DNA of 64,000 nucleotides, taken from the NCBI GenBank assembly GCA_032615215.1, contig CP128433.1, positions 4,138,501-4,202,500 on the forward strand, read 5' to 3'. Position numbers and translations under genes: made by a program. The notes under the pieces were generated by a model, which saw only the letters and a program-made list of their open reading frames with translations, did not search any database and was not told where the DNA came from. The DNA is from Microbulbifer sp. MKSA007 (GTDB lineage: Bacteria > Pseudomonadota > Gammaproteobacteria > Pseudomonadales > Cellvibrionaceae). This document shows, piece by piece, positions 25,243-34,095 of the stretch (the first letter of the stretch is position 1; every line of letters begins with the position of its first letter).

Positions 25243-26688
25243 ATGCATCAGCTTACTATCGCCGAGATCATCCATGGATTGCGGAGCAAAGAGTTCTCGA
25301 GTACAGAGCTAACCCGCCATTTACTCGGCCGCATCCAGCAACTGGACAGCAACTACAACAGTTTTATTACCGTCACCGAAGAGAGCGCCCTAGCGCAAGC
25401 CGCGGCTGCCGACCAACGCCTGGCCAACGGGGAGGCACCGGCACTGTGCGGTGTGCCCATCGCCCACAAAGATATTATTTGCACTAACGGCGTGCGCACC
25501 AGCTGTGCCTCAAAAATGCTGGATAATTTTATCCCTCCCTACGATGCCACGGTGGTAGATAACCTTAACGCTGCCGGAACCGTCTCCCTGGGCAAGACCA
25601 ATATGGATGAATTCGCCATGGGCTCATCCAACGAAAGCAGCTTTTACGGCCCAGTAAAAAACCCTTGGAATACCCGCTGTGTGCCCGGCGGTTCCTCCGG
25701 TGGCTCAGCTGCGGCAGTTGCTGCACAACTGATACCCGGCGCCACAGCTACCGATACCGGCGGCTCTATTCGCCAGCCGGCGGCGTTGACAAACACCACC
25801 GGGCTGAAGCCCACCTACGGGCGTATTTCCCGCTATGGCATCGTGGCCTACGCCTCCAGCCTGGATCAGGCCGGCCCCATAGCCCGCAATGCGGAGGACG
25901 CTGCTTATTTGCTCTCCGCCATGGCCAGCCACGACCCGAAAGATTCCACCAGCCTGAAGCAGCAGCCCTCTGATTTTACCGCCGAACTGAATAACCCGAT
26001 TGCCGGGCTGCGGATCGGAGTACCCCGGGAGTACTTTGGGGAAGGTCTCAACCCTGAAACCGCAAGCCGGGTTCAGGAGGCTTTGAGAGCATTTGAAAAG
26101 CTGGGGGCTCAACTGGTCGATATCAGCTTGCCACATACCGATTTAGCGATACCTGCTTACTATGTGATCGCCCCCGCTGAAGCCTCTGCCAACCTTTCTC
26201 GATTCGATGGGGTGCGCTATGGCTACCGCTGTGAAGAGCCCAAAGACCTGCGCGATCTCTATATGCGCTCCCGCGGTGAAGGCTTCGGCGAAGAGGTACA
26301 GCGTCGCATCCTGGTAGGCACCTACGCTCTGTCCGCCGGTTATTACGATGCTTATTACAACAAAGCCCAACAGGCCCGACGCCTGATCAAGCAGGACTTT
26401 GTCGAAGCATTCGAAAAAGTGGATGTGATTATGGGCCCCACGACCCCCTCCCCCGCTTTCGAGCTTGGCGCAAAGAGCGCTGACCCGGTAGCTATGTACT
26501 TGGAGGATATCTACACCATCGCCACCAACCTGGCCGGACTACCGGGCATGTCTGTACCCTGTGGCCTGGTGGACAATATGCCGGTGGGCCTGCAAATTAC
26601 CGGCAATTACCTGGAAGAGGCGCGCATGCTCAATATCGCCCACCAATACCAACAGGTAACCGACTGGCACAAAGCCAGCGCCGTATAA
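25243..26688 (+). CDS. gatA: Aspartyl/glutamyl-tRNA amidotransferase subunit A
   Basis: GatA hydrolyses glutamine to supply ammonia for making Asn-tRNA(Asn) or Gln-tRNA(Gln) from the mischarged forms. The amidase-signature triad is visible: K76 in AHKDII, cis-serine S151 in PGGSSGG, and nucleophile S175 in DTGGSIRQP. The 481-residue length is normal. The presence of GatCAB suggests that at least one of these tRNAs, probably Asn as in Pseudomonas, is made by the indirect route; this cannot be decided from the window. Cytoplasmic; 71 bases after gatC and 11 before gatB. Confidence 0.98.
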   Translation: MHQLTIAEIIHGLRSKEFSSTELTRHLLGRIQQLDSNYNSFITVTEESALAQAAAADQRLANGEAPALCGVPIAHKDIICTNGVRTSCASKMLDNFIPPYDATVVDNLNAAGTVSLGKTNMDEFAMGSSNESSFYGPVKNPWNTRCVPGGSSGGSAAAVAAQLIPGATATDTGGSIRQPAALTNTTGLKPTYGRISRYGIVAYASSLDQAGPIARNAEDAAYLLSAMASHDPKDSTSLKQQPSDFTAELNNPIAGLRIGVPREYFGEGLNPETASRVQEALRAFEKLGAQLVDISLPHTDLAIPAYYVIAPAEASANLSRFDGVRYGYRCEEPKDLRDLYMRSRGEGFGEEVQRRILVGTYALSAGYYDAYYNKAQQARRLIKQDFVEAFEKVDVIMGPTTPSPAFELGAKSADPVAMYLEDIYTIATNLAGLPGMSVPCGLVDNMPVGLQITGNYLEEARMLNIAHQYQQVTDWHKASAV

Positions 26689-26699
26689 GGAGATAAATT

Positions 26700-28151
26700 G
26701 TGGAATGGGAAATCGTTATCGGGTTGGAAATTCACGTCCAGCTCTCCACCCAGTCAAAACTCTTTTCCGGCGCTAGCATCCGCTTTGGCGCCGAGCCGAA
26801 TACCCAGGCTTGCGCTGTGGACCTGGCTATGCCGGGCACCTTGCCGGTACCGAATGAAGAAGCATTTCGCTTTGCGGTAATGTTCGGCCTGGCGATGAAC
26901 GCGGAGATCGGCAAGCGCTCCGTTTTTGAACGCAAGAATTACTTCTATCCCGACTTGCCCAAGGGCTATCAAACCACTCAATTGGAACAGCCGATTGTCG
27001 GCCCCGGCGAAGTGGAAATTCACCTGGAAGATGGCAGCAGTAAGAAAGTGCGTTTGCATCACGCTCACCTGGAGGAAGATGCCGGTAAATCCCTGCATGA
27101 AGATTTCCACGGGATGTCCGGTATCGACCTGAACCGCGCAGGTACGCCGCTGATCGAGATTGTCTCTGAACCGGACATGCGCAATGCCGCCGAGGCTGTG
27201 GCCTACCTGAAAAAAATTCACAGTATCGTAACCTACCTGGGCATTTCCGATGGTGATATGTCCCAGGGCTCACTGCGCTGTGATGCCAATGTATCCGTGC
27301 GCTTGAAAGGCGAAGAAAAACTCGGCACTCGTACAGAATTAAAAAACATCAACTCTTTCCGTTTTGTCGAGCGCGCAATTAAAGTCGAAGCTGAACGTCA
27401 GATCGACATCCTGGAAGACGGCGGCACCATTACCCAGGAAACCCGCCTCTACGACGCGGACAAAAATGAAACCCGCTCTATGCGCAGTAAAGAAGTGGCC
27501 AATGATTACCGCTACTTCCCCTGCCCGGACCTTCTGCCAGTTGTACTCACTGATGAATATGTCGAGCAACTGCGCAACATCCTGCCAGAACTGCCCGATG
27601 CAAAAGCAGCCCGCTTCCAAGCGGAATACCAGCTATCTGCTTATGATGCAGACCAGCTGACACAGGAGCGTGCCAGTGCAGACTATTTTGAAACTGTGAG
27701 TAAATCCTGCGGCGAATCCAAGCTTGCTGCCAACTGGATAAACGGTGAACTGGCAGCGCTGCTCAACCGTCGTGAACTTACTATTTCACAGTCCCCGATT
27801 TCTGCTGAACACTTGGCTGGCCTGATAGTTCGAATCAAAGACAGCACCATTTCCAGCAAAATCGCCAAACAGGTATTCGAGGCTATTGCCGACGGAGAGG
27901 GCAGTGCCGACGAAGTCATCGAAAAACGTGGTCTGAAACAGGTTTCGGATACCGGCGCTATCGAAAAAATGGTGGATGAAGTGATCGCTGCAAGCGATGC
28001 CCAAGTAGAAAACTACCGCAAGGCCGATGAATCAAAGCGCCCCAAAATGATGGGGTATTTCGTCGGGCAAATTATGAAAGCGTCCAAAGGGCAGGCAAAC
28101 CCACAGATGATTAATAAAATCCTCAAGCAAAAATTGGACGCACTGCTTTAA
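26700..28151 (+). CDS. gatB: Aspartyl/glutamyl-tRNA amidotransferase subunit B
   Basis: GatB phosphorylates and amidates the aspartyl or glutamyl group on mischarged tRNA using ammonia channelled from GatA. The 483-residue protein has the cradle domain (EIVIGLEIHVQL, KNYFYPDLPKGYQTTQ, GIDLNRAGTPLIEIVSEPD) and the C-terminal YqeY-like helical tail (MMGYFVGQIMKASKGQANP) that contacts tRNA. The start is GTG at 26700 with AAGGAG upstream. Last gene of gatCAB. A short GC hairpin (CGGG-cttcg-CCCG, near 28176-28188) follows but has no T tract. Confidence 0.98.
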   Translation: MEWEIVIGLEIHVQLSTQSKLFSGASIRFGAEPNTQACAVDLAMPGTLPVPNEEAFRFAVMFGLAMNAEIGKRSVFERKNYFYPDLPKGYQTTQLEQPIVGPGEVEIHLEDGSSKKVRLHHAHLEEDAGKSLHEDFHGMSGIDLNRAGTPLIEIVSEPDMRNAAEAVAYLKKIHSIVTYLGISDGDMSQGSLRCDANVSVRLKGEEKLGTRTELKNINSFRFVERAIKVEAERQIDILEDGGTITQETRLYDADKNETRSMRSKEVANDYRYFPCPDLLPVVLTDEYVEQLRNILPELPDAKAARFQAEYQLSAYDADQLTQERASADYFETVSKSCGESKLAANWINGELAALLNRRELTISQSPISAEHLAGLIVRIKDSTISSKIAKQVFEAIADGEGSADEVIEKRGLKQVSDTGAIEKMVDEVIAASDAQVENYRKADESKRPKMMGYFVGQIMKASKGQANPQMINKILKQKLDALL

Positions 28152-28217
28152 CCCTCAACATTTCAAGACCTGAGCCGGGCTTCGCCCGCCCCCTATTTAT
28201 GTAGCAAGGATATAGTT

Positions 28218-28514
28218 TTGAGCCTGAAAAAAGACAAACAGAAAGTACTCGGAGAAGTTTTTGACGAGGAGCGTATTGCTGGATTCTTGATTGGTGAAGC
28301 CCCCGCAGGCGTAAACCGGGATTTTCACCTGCTCGAGCGCGCCTATCGAAGCATGAAAGCAGAGAGTTTTGCCACATTTGTTAAGTTGTTTCTCGCTGAA
28401 GGCATGGATCTGAACAGCCCTGGCCCCGATGGAAAAACCCTGCTGGCACGTATTGCCGAACACCGCCAGGGCGCAGAATATAGCGAGATTTTAAAAACCG
28501 CTGGCGCCAACTGA
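28218..28514 (+). CDS. Small conserved cytoplasmic protein, PA4642-like
   Basis: A 98-residue protein with no signal peptide or membrane segment. From memory it resembles the PA4642 family of Pseudomonas: starts SLKKDKQKVLGEVFDEERI, then FHLLERAYRSMKAESFATFV and a closing GPDGKTLLARIAEHRQG. The last part reads like a single ankyrin-type repeat (DLNSPGPDGKTLLARIAEH). Function unknown. The start is TTG at 28218 with AAGGA at 28206-28210. It lies between gatB and cysZ in the same direction; no functional link is known. Confidence 0.65.
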   Translation: MSLKKDKQKVLGEVFDEERIAGFLIGEAPAGVNRDFHLLERAYRSMKAESFATFVKLFLAEGMDLNSPGPDGKTLLARIAEHRQGAEYSEILKTAGAN

Positions 28515-28557
28515 GAACTCTGGAAATTTAGGCATCGTACCAGCGAAAGGTGAGAGT

Positions 28558-29388
28558 ATGACTTCAAATCCCGTTCACGGTATCGACGCATTGGTGCGCG
28601 GTATCCACTTGATTACCCGGCGTGAGTTACGCCCATTTATCCTGGTGCCATTACTAATAAATCTGGTGCTGTTTATTATTATCAGTAGCATAATGATTTC
28701 ACAGCTCGGAGGGCTTACCGATTATATAAGTAGCCTGCTTTCCCACACGCCGGTAAATACGGAGAATATGCCCTGGTGGGAAGCCATTATGGCCAAGGGT
28801 GCAGCATGGACCGCCAGTGCTTTTCGCTGGCTCGCCTGGATCATTGCACTAATAGTGCTTTTCTTATTCTTCCTCGCCTACGGCTATTTATTTAGCGTTA
28901 TCACCAACATTATTGCCGCCCCCTTTAATGGATTGCTCGCTGAGAAAGTAGAGGAATTGCTAACCGGTAAAGCTCCTCCTGCCGAACCGATAATGCAAAT
29001 GGTATGGCGTACCCTGGGCCGGGAATTGCGCAAGCTGGGTTACTTTATATTTTGGGGTTTGATCGTATTTATAATTGCCACCATCACCAGCTGGACCATT
29101 ATTATCCCCGCAGTGCTCACCGCAGTTTGGGGCGCTTGGTGTATGGCTATTCAATACGTTGACTACCCACTGGATAACCACCAGCGGCCATTCGATGAAT
29201 TAAAAACGGTACTGCGCCGCCGTAAACTCACTAGCCTTACCTTTGGCGGGGCCGTGATGCTCGCAAAGATGGTACCAATTTTAAATATCTTTATTATGCC
29301 TGCGGCAGTTGCTGGCGGTACGGCTCTGTGGATTGAAAGATTGCGTATCGAGGGGGATCCGGGAACTCAAACTCCAGTACTTCAGTAA
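28558..29388 (+). CDS. cysZ: Sulfate transporter CysZ
   Basis: A 276-residue inner-membrane protein of the CysZ/EI24 family, a sulfate-proton symporter feeding cysteine synthesis. The family N-terminus GIDALVRGIHLITRRELRPF, several membrane segments (about 26-48, 90-120, 160-200, 230-262) and the signature AAPFNGLLAEKVEELLTG are present. Preceded by AAAGGTGAGAGT. An intrinsic terminator follows at 29407. Interestingly the next gene, convergent, encodes a sulfotransferase-like protein. Confidence 0.92.
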   Translation: MTSNPVHGIDALVRGIHLITRRELRPFILVPLLINLVLFIIISSIMISQLGGLTDYISSLLSHTPVNTENMPWWEAIMAKGAAWTASAFRWLAWIIALIVLFLFFLAYGYLFSVITNIIAAPFNGLLAEKVEELLTGKAPPAEPIMQMVWRTLGRELRKLGYFIFWGLIVFIIATITSWTIIIPAVLTAVWGAWCMAIQYVDYPLDNHQRPFDELKTVLRRRKLTSLTFGGAVMLAKMVPILNIFIMPAAVAGGTALWIERLRIEGDPGTQTPVLQ

Positions 29389-29406
29389 CCTTACCAGTAA
29401 GATAGG

Positions 29407-29434
29407 AAGCCCTCTCGTACAGAGGGCTTTTTAT
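29407..29434 (+). terminator. Intrinsic terminator after cysZ
   Basis: Arms AAGCCCTCT (29407-29415) and AGAGGGCTT (29421-29429) pair perfectly around the loop CGTAC and run into TTTTTATTTT. A textbook rho-independent terminator for the rightward gatCAB-cysZ block; it may also serve the leftward gene ending at 29442, with a poorer T tract. Confidence 0.85.
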
Positions 29435-29441
29435 TTTGACA

Positions 29442-30590
29442 CTATCTTCCCGATGTTTTCTTCTTTTTCAGTGCGCGATACCAGGGCTGCTGATCCTTGG
29501 CAATATAAGCGCTAGCCGACAGGCAATTGGCCAAATCCTCAAGCTCCTGGGTAAGCACTTCACCTGAAAATTTTTTCCTTACCATCTGCTGGAGCTTGTC
29601 TGCCAACAATGCATCACGCAATCCCTCTGGCTTCTGGATACCTGCAGAAAGAATTTCAGGAATCCACTCAGACAGATCCCTAACCGTTATCCAATCGTTT
29701 CCCTGCTCAGGATAGCCAGAAAAATCAGTATCGAATGCCAGGCCGGAATCGTTATTAAGAAAAGTATTATTTAACAAATGGTTGGAATTTTTGAACCTCA
29801 TAAAGAACTGCTTGGCATCCCTCCTTGAAGGCAGCAACTGAGTGTCATCCTCCAACATCATTGGCTTCAGCTTAATCAATTCAGATTCCGCCACCCCCAA
29901 TTCCAGTAATTTATGGGTCAGCAAAAACTCCTTTCTACCTACCCCCTCATTCACTCTGCGAGCAGAAAGCTCCACTCCCCCGCCAAGCAAAGCGAGAAAG
30001 TCACTCACTATATCACCACCGTGTAAGGCTTCCCGACTGAAAAGCCTCACTCTGAGGGAATCAGCTCCAAATACATCCGCCCACAGTATTAACTTGTTAA
30101 AATAGTCGTAGTAAATTTCAATATCTTTACTGAAAGAAGGGAAAGCCCCTTCAGCGTGGCCAAGTAATTTACTCGAGGAACTCCTATTGGAAGCCGCTCC
30201 TCTAGCTCCTTGCTTCTTGAAAGATATTGCCTGTAGGTCTTGCCTGCGCAAGTAAACAATTACCACAATCTTATCGAAATACTTGCTACATACTCTCTGA
30301 ATAAGCTCGATACTATCGCGCTGATACAGATAGGAAAGATGCTCAGCTGAAACTATCACTTGCTCATTGCGGCTCGCAGCAAGAAGCTCATCAAGTCGGG
30401 AATTTACCTGGAAATGGACGCGGCCTTTCTCTTTGCATACATCAATACACCCTGAAGAGTTCCCCTTTTTCCCAAGGGAAAGAAATTCAAAGCCTGCCTG
30501 GTCCAGAGCCTGTACTTGCTCCTTCATTGCCAATTGAAGGGAGCTGGAGCCGGTTTTATGGAAACCAATATGTAGATAAAGGATGCGCAT
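29442..30590 (-). CDS. P-loop sulfotransferase-like protein
   Basis: A 382-residue soluble protein whose N-terminus MRILYLHIGFHKTGSSSLQ carries the 5'-PAPS-binding P-loop (HKTGSSSLQ) typical of bacterial sulfotransferase-fold proteins. A second conserved patch is VIVSAEHLSYLY, and IVVIVYLRRQDLQAISF resembles the 3'-phosphate-binding strand (R-x-Q type). Substrates of such proteins are usually polysaccharides or cell-surface glycans; nothing here identifies it. The start ATG at 30590 places the P-loop at the usual distance; the open frame extends to 30644. It stands alone, convergent with cysZ. A kinase-like P-loop function is the alternative. Confidence 0.65.
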   Translation of the reverse strand: MRILYLHIGFHKTGSSSLQLAMKEQVQALDQAGFEFLSLGKKGNSSGCIDVCKEKGRVHFQVNSRLDELLAASRNEQVIVSAEHLSYLYQRDSIELIQRVCSKYFDKIVVIVYLRRQDLQAISFKKQGARGAASNRSSSSKLLGHAEGAFPSFSKDIEIYYDYFNKLILWADVFGADSLRVRLFSREALHGGDIVSDFLALLGGGVELSARRVNEGVGRKEFLLTHKLLELGVAESELIKLKPMMLEDDTQLLPSRRDAKQFFMRFKNSNHLLNNTFLNNDSGLAFDTDFSGYPEQGNDWITVRDLSEWIPEILSAGIQKPEGLRDALLADKLQQMVRKKFSGEVLTQELEDLANCLSASAYIAKDQQPWYRALKKKKTSGR

Positions 30591-30849
30591 CCGAATGTGA
30601 ACTGTAATTTTTATTGAATGAAGGATGTCAATTTCAGGCCGCAAGTAGACTCCAGTATTACCGGTGTCATCTGAAGTTGCAGGGCCTTACTTCACGTAAT
30701 AGGCCAAATTTGTTTAATCTTAGGACAGATTTGAAAGCTTGAATGAAATTAAAGCCTCTACTGGTACATTCGTCACAGTTTAAACCTTAACAAAGCAAAA
30801 GAGCGGTGAATAGCAGGAGGGGGAAAAAGCTTTCTCGAGCAGGTAGTAA

Positions 30850-30879
30850 GTGCTGTAAGGGCTAACCTCCTTACAGCAC
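30850..30879 (-). terminator. Hairpin after the RhlB-type helicase gene
   Basis: Arms GTGCTGTAAGG (30850-30860) and CCTTACAGCAC (30869-30879) form a perfect 11-base stem with an 8-base loop, nine bases after the helicase stop. No T tract follows in the leftward direction, so termination strength is uncertain. Confidence 0.5.
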
Positions 30880-30888
30880 ACAGGAGAA

Positions 30889-32400
30889 TCAGTGCCGACG
30901 TGGACGACGATGACCACCAGAGCCACCGCGACGCCCATCGCGATCGCCGTGACTGCGCTGAACTTTCACCTTGGGCGGTTCAACCAAAAGCTCTTCTGGC
31001 GGCACTTCGCACTTGAGCTTGCCCCCGAGCAACTGCTCAATAGGTTCCAGGCGCATGGCATCATCTTCACAGGCGAAACTGATAGAGGTGCCCGTTTTAC
31101 CCGCCCGACCAGTTCGGCCAATGCGGTGAACGTAATCCTCCGGCTCTTCAGGCAAGGTAAAATTCACCACATGGCTGATACCGTCGATATGAATACCACG
31201 CCCGGCGACATCAGTAGCTACCAGCACTTTAGTTTTGCCAGACTTAAAGTCATCAAGGGTGCGAACCCGCTTATTTTGTGCCACTTCACCGGACAGCAGG
31301 CCCGCAGAAATGCCGTGAGCAAGAAGCTGCTCGTGTAAGCGGCGGCATTGGTCGCGGCGGTTGGCAAATACAATCAGGCTATCCACCTCTTCCCGCTGCA
31401 CAATGTTGTAAAGCAAGGTGTACTTTTCTTCGCTGGCGGACAGGTAGACATGCTGCTCTACGGTATCCGTGGCAACCCTCTCCGGCTCAATCTCCACAAC
31501 TACCGGATCATCCGTCCACTGCTCCACCAGATCATCCACTTCGGGAGTAAATGTGGCGGAGAAGAACATAGTTTGGCGATGGGTTTTACGCGGCGTCTGA
31601 CGAACAATACGGCGCACTTGGGGGATAAAGCCCATATCCAACATGCGATCCGCCTCATCGATCACCAGGACTTCCACCTGATCCAGGAAGCAATCCCGAT
31701 TGCTGACAAAGTCCAGCAGGCGACCCGGCGTCGCCACCAGGATATCCACCAGCCGCTCATTCAGGTTTCTCTGCTGCTTGTCATAATCCATACCGCCCAC
31801 CAGGGTATGAATTTCCAGCTCGGTGTGTTTACACAGTGCCTTGGCATCATCGGCAATCTGCATTACTAGCTCACGGGTCGGAGCGATAATCAGGGAGCGG
31901 GCTTCGCCGGCATAGCGCTCACCTTCAAACGGGTGCTTGAGCAGATCGTCAATCACTGTGATCAGGAAGGCCGCTGTCTTACCGGTACCGGTTTGTGCCT
32001 TACCCACCAGGTCGTGGCCATTGAGGGTGTGGGGAAGGGAACGACCCTGAATTGGCGAGCAATACTGGAAACCCAGGTCGTGGATAGCGCGCATCAGCTC
32101 ATTGGGCAGTCCCAGGTCGTGGAAGCGGACCTTGCCCTCCTGTTCTGGAACTTGGAATTCATCCAGTGACCAAAGCGCAGCTGCCGGAGCTTTCGGTTTT
32201 CTGCTGCGCTGGCGCCCTTTCTGGGCGCCACGGCCGCCGCTCTTTCGCGACTTCCCCTCCGCCGGTGCGGACTTTGTGCGTCCCTTGGCAGCCTTACCAG
32301 AAGGTTCTTGCCCTTCTTTACGGCGCCCTGAGCTTTCTTCTCCCCGGCGGGAGCCCTTATCCTCTTTGGAGGAGGAACGGCGGAACAACTTTCCTATCAA
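30889..32400 (-). CDS. rhlB: DEAD-box ATP-dependent RNA helicase, RhlB type
   Basis: A 503-residue DEAD-box helicase. Motifs in order: Q motif YCSPIQ, I AQTGTGKT, Ia PTREL, Ib TPGRLLD, II DEAD, III SAT, IV LIVFAN, V VATDVAGRGIHI, VI HRIGRTGR. The first ~75 residues are a low-complexity Lys/Arg/Ser/Gly-rich extension, and the end is Arg/Gly-rich, both likely RNA-binding tails; this arrangement resembles the Pseudomonas RhlB proteins. RhlB unwinds RNA for the degradosome RNase E. RhlE-type or SrmB-type assignment is possible. Monocistronic, cytoplasmic. Confidence 0.85.
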   Translation of the reverse strand: MIGKLFRRSSSKEDKGSRRGEESSGRRKEGQEPSGKAAKGRTKSAPAEGKSRKSGGRGAQKGRQRSRKPKAPAAALWSLDEFQVPEQEGKVRFHDLGLPNELMRAIHDLGFQYCSPIQGRSLPHTLNGHDLVGKAQTGTGKTAAFLITVIDDLLKHPFEGERYAGEARSLIIAPTRELVMQIADDAKALCKHTELEIHTLVGGMDYDKQQRNLNERLVDILVATPGRLLDFVSNRDCFLDQVEVLVIDEADRMLDMGFIPQVRRIVRQTPRKTHRQTMFFSATFTPEVDDLVEQWTDDPVVVEIEPERVATDTVEQHVYLSASEEKYTLLYNIVQREEVDSLIVFANRRDQCRRLHEQLLAHGISAGLLSGEVAQNKRVRTLDDFKSGKTKVLVATDVAGRGIHIDGISHVVNFTLPEEPEDYVHRIGRTGRAGKTGTSISFACEDDAMRLEPIEQLLGGKLKCEVPPEELLVEPPKVKVQRSHGDRDGRRGGSGGHRRPRRH

Positions 32401-32447
32401 GTGAAATACTCGCTCAAATGTTCAAATAATCGGCGAGTATACCATCT

Positions 32448-33077
32448 CTAGGTGGCACTCGGCCCGCTATAGTGACGGCACAGCCAGTAATCCACACTGA
32501 AAAACCGCCCTGCCCCACTACAAAATAGCGCTAGCAGCATAATGAAGTAGGTAGCAGCGAACTCAATACCATTTTTCAGGATGGTCACTCCTCCAGTTTC
32601 CACCAACCACTCATAGTTGCCGTGCTCCTTGAGCAAGCCGACAATCTTCTCTTTACGCACCGAGGCTTCGTCAATAAGGTCCTTGCGCCATTCCCAGGGC
32701 ACACTCAGTGTTTTATCCGGTAACGCTGACCAACCGTTCTCCCAGTGGGCCGTAAATGCTGCCACTGCCATCACAAACATCAGGGGAATCGCTACCAACC
32801 GAGTCGCTACGCCCAGCAAGATGGCGATACCACCAAAGAATTCCACCAAGGCAGCTATCCACGCCATCAACATCGGCGCTGGAAGCCCCAAGCCCCAATC
32901 GGGATTGCCAAACCAGGCAGCGACATCTTCGATGTTATTCATCTTATTCATACCGGCCAGGATAAAAATTGGCGCCAAATAAATCCGTAGTAATAATGGC
33001 CCCAGCCAGTCTATTTTGCGTACATAATGTACAAAGCAGTTGTACCAACCGCTCAGGCTATTCATAGCTCCACTCAT
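32448..33077 (-). CDS. DoxX-family membrane protein
   Basis: A 209-residue integral membrane protein with four membrane segments (about 25-45, 67-90, 93-112, 170-192). The pattern LLLRIYLAPIFILAGMNKM, then WIAALVEFFGGIAILLGVATR and AIPLMFVMAVAAFTAHW is typical of DoxX/SURF4-like proteins. A long loop (about 113-165) between the third and fourth segments contains charged residues. DoxX proteins are linked to redox or thiosulfate-quinone metabolism in some organisms, but no specific activity can be assigned. Monocistronic, divergent from the hydrolase gene. Confidence 0.8.
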   Translation of the reverse strand: MSGAMNSLSGWYNCFVHYVRKIDWLGPLLLRIYLAPIFILAGMNKMNNIEDVAAWFGNPDWGLGLPAPMLMAWIAALVEFFGGIAILLGVATRLVAIPLMFVMAVAAFTAHWENGWSALPDKTLSVPWEWRKDLIDEASVRKEKIVGLLKEHGNYEWLVETGGVTILKNGIEFAATYFIMLLALFCSGAGRFFSVDYWLCRHYSGPSAT

Positions 33078-33209
33078 TTAGCTCACTCTCTTATCAGTGT
33101 CTTTGTTCACTTTAGTCGAGTGATATCGCCAACTCTTACACAGCCCTATCTCAGCGCCCCAGAAAGCACATCTATGCTTGCAGAACCCAAGTAACTTGAG
33201 AGCAACCTG

Positions 33210-33923
33210 GTGGGGAAAACTTACGTACTGGTCCACGGGCTATTTCATGGAGGCTGGTGCTGGAGCAGGGTCGCCAACCTCCTGCAGCGTAATGGGCATC
33301 GAGTATTCACCCCCACCCACAGTGGTCTGGGGGAGCGTAAACACCTACTCTCACCCTCCGTTGGCCTGGATACTTTTATCCAAGACCTGATCAATACAAT
33401 CCTTTGGGAGGAGTTGCAGCAAGTCACCCTTGTGGGCCACAGCTTTGGGGGAATGGCCGCAACCGGTGCCGCCGACGCTCTACCCGAGCGGGTACACCGA
33501 TTAATCTACCTGGATGGCGCTGTTCCTGAGCCGGGGCGTCCATTTAGTAGACAGCTCCCCAGCGGTATAGAGGAGCAGCGACTAAAACAAGCGCAGAATA
33601 TTGACGGCACTCTGTGCATTATGCCGCCGCCACCAGAAGACCTGGGGATAACCCACCCCGATGATATTCGCTGGCTAAACCGCCGTATGACCCCACATCC
33701 CATCAAAACACTACTGGACCCGATTCATTTGCAACGCCCCCCAGAACAGGGCCCTCCATGCACTTTTATTCACTGTACCCAACCCGAGTACCCGCCAGCC
33801 ATCTACAGTAGCCGCAAAGCAAAGCGGATAAGCGGGTGGGTTTATCGGGAGGCAGCAATAAACCACGACTGCATCATTAATAAGGCAGAAATTGTGGCCA
33901 AACTACTTGAGGAAAGTCCGTAA
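33210..33923 (+). CDS. Alpha/beta-hydrolase, EstC/hydroxynitrile-lyase-like
   Basis: A 237-residue single-domain alpha/beta hydrolase without signal peptide. It starts GKTYVLVHGLFHGGWCW, has the nucleophile elbow GHSFGG with S78, and a C-terminal histidine in AINHDCII; this arrangement resembles the EstC, salicylate esterase and hydroxynitrile-lyase group. The acid residue is probably in the segment before the final helix and was not pinned down. Substrate unknown; a small ester is plausible. The start is GTG at 33210, with a weak upstream ribosome site (TTGAGAG). Confidence 0.75.
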   Translation: MGKTYVLVHGLFHGGWCWSRVANLLQRNGHRVFTPTHSGLGERKHLLSPSVGLDTFIQDLINTILWEELQQVTLVGHSFGGMAATGAADALPERVHRLIYLDGAVPEPGRPFSRQLPSGIEEQRLKQAQNIDGTLCIMPPPPEDLGITHPDDIRWLNRRMTPHPIKTLLDPIHLQRPPEQGPPCTFIHCTQPEYPPAIYSSRKAKRISGWVYREAAINHDCIINKAEIVAKLLEESP

Positions 33924-34095
33924 TCAGCACTGGGCGCAGGCGCCGTTTGTACCGTAGAATGTCGGACCTTTTTGCAGTACCGCCCCGCCTTCCCCCGGCA
34001 GACTGAAAGCCTCTACGAATTTTGGCCCACCGCCCGTTTTCAGCTGTATTTGCGAAGGCCAGGGCCTGTTAACAATCCCCCGCAGGATTAATTTT

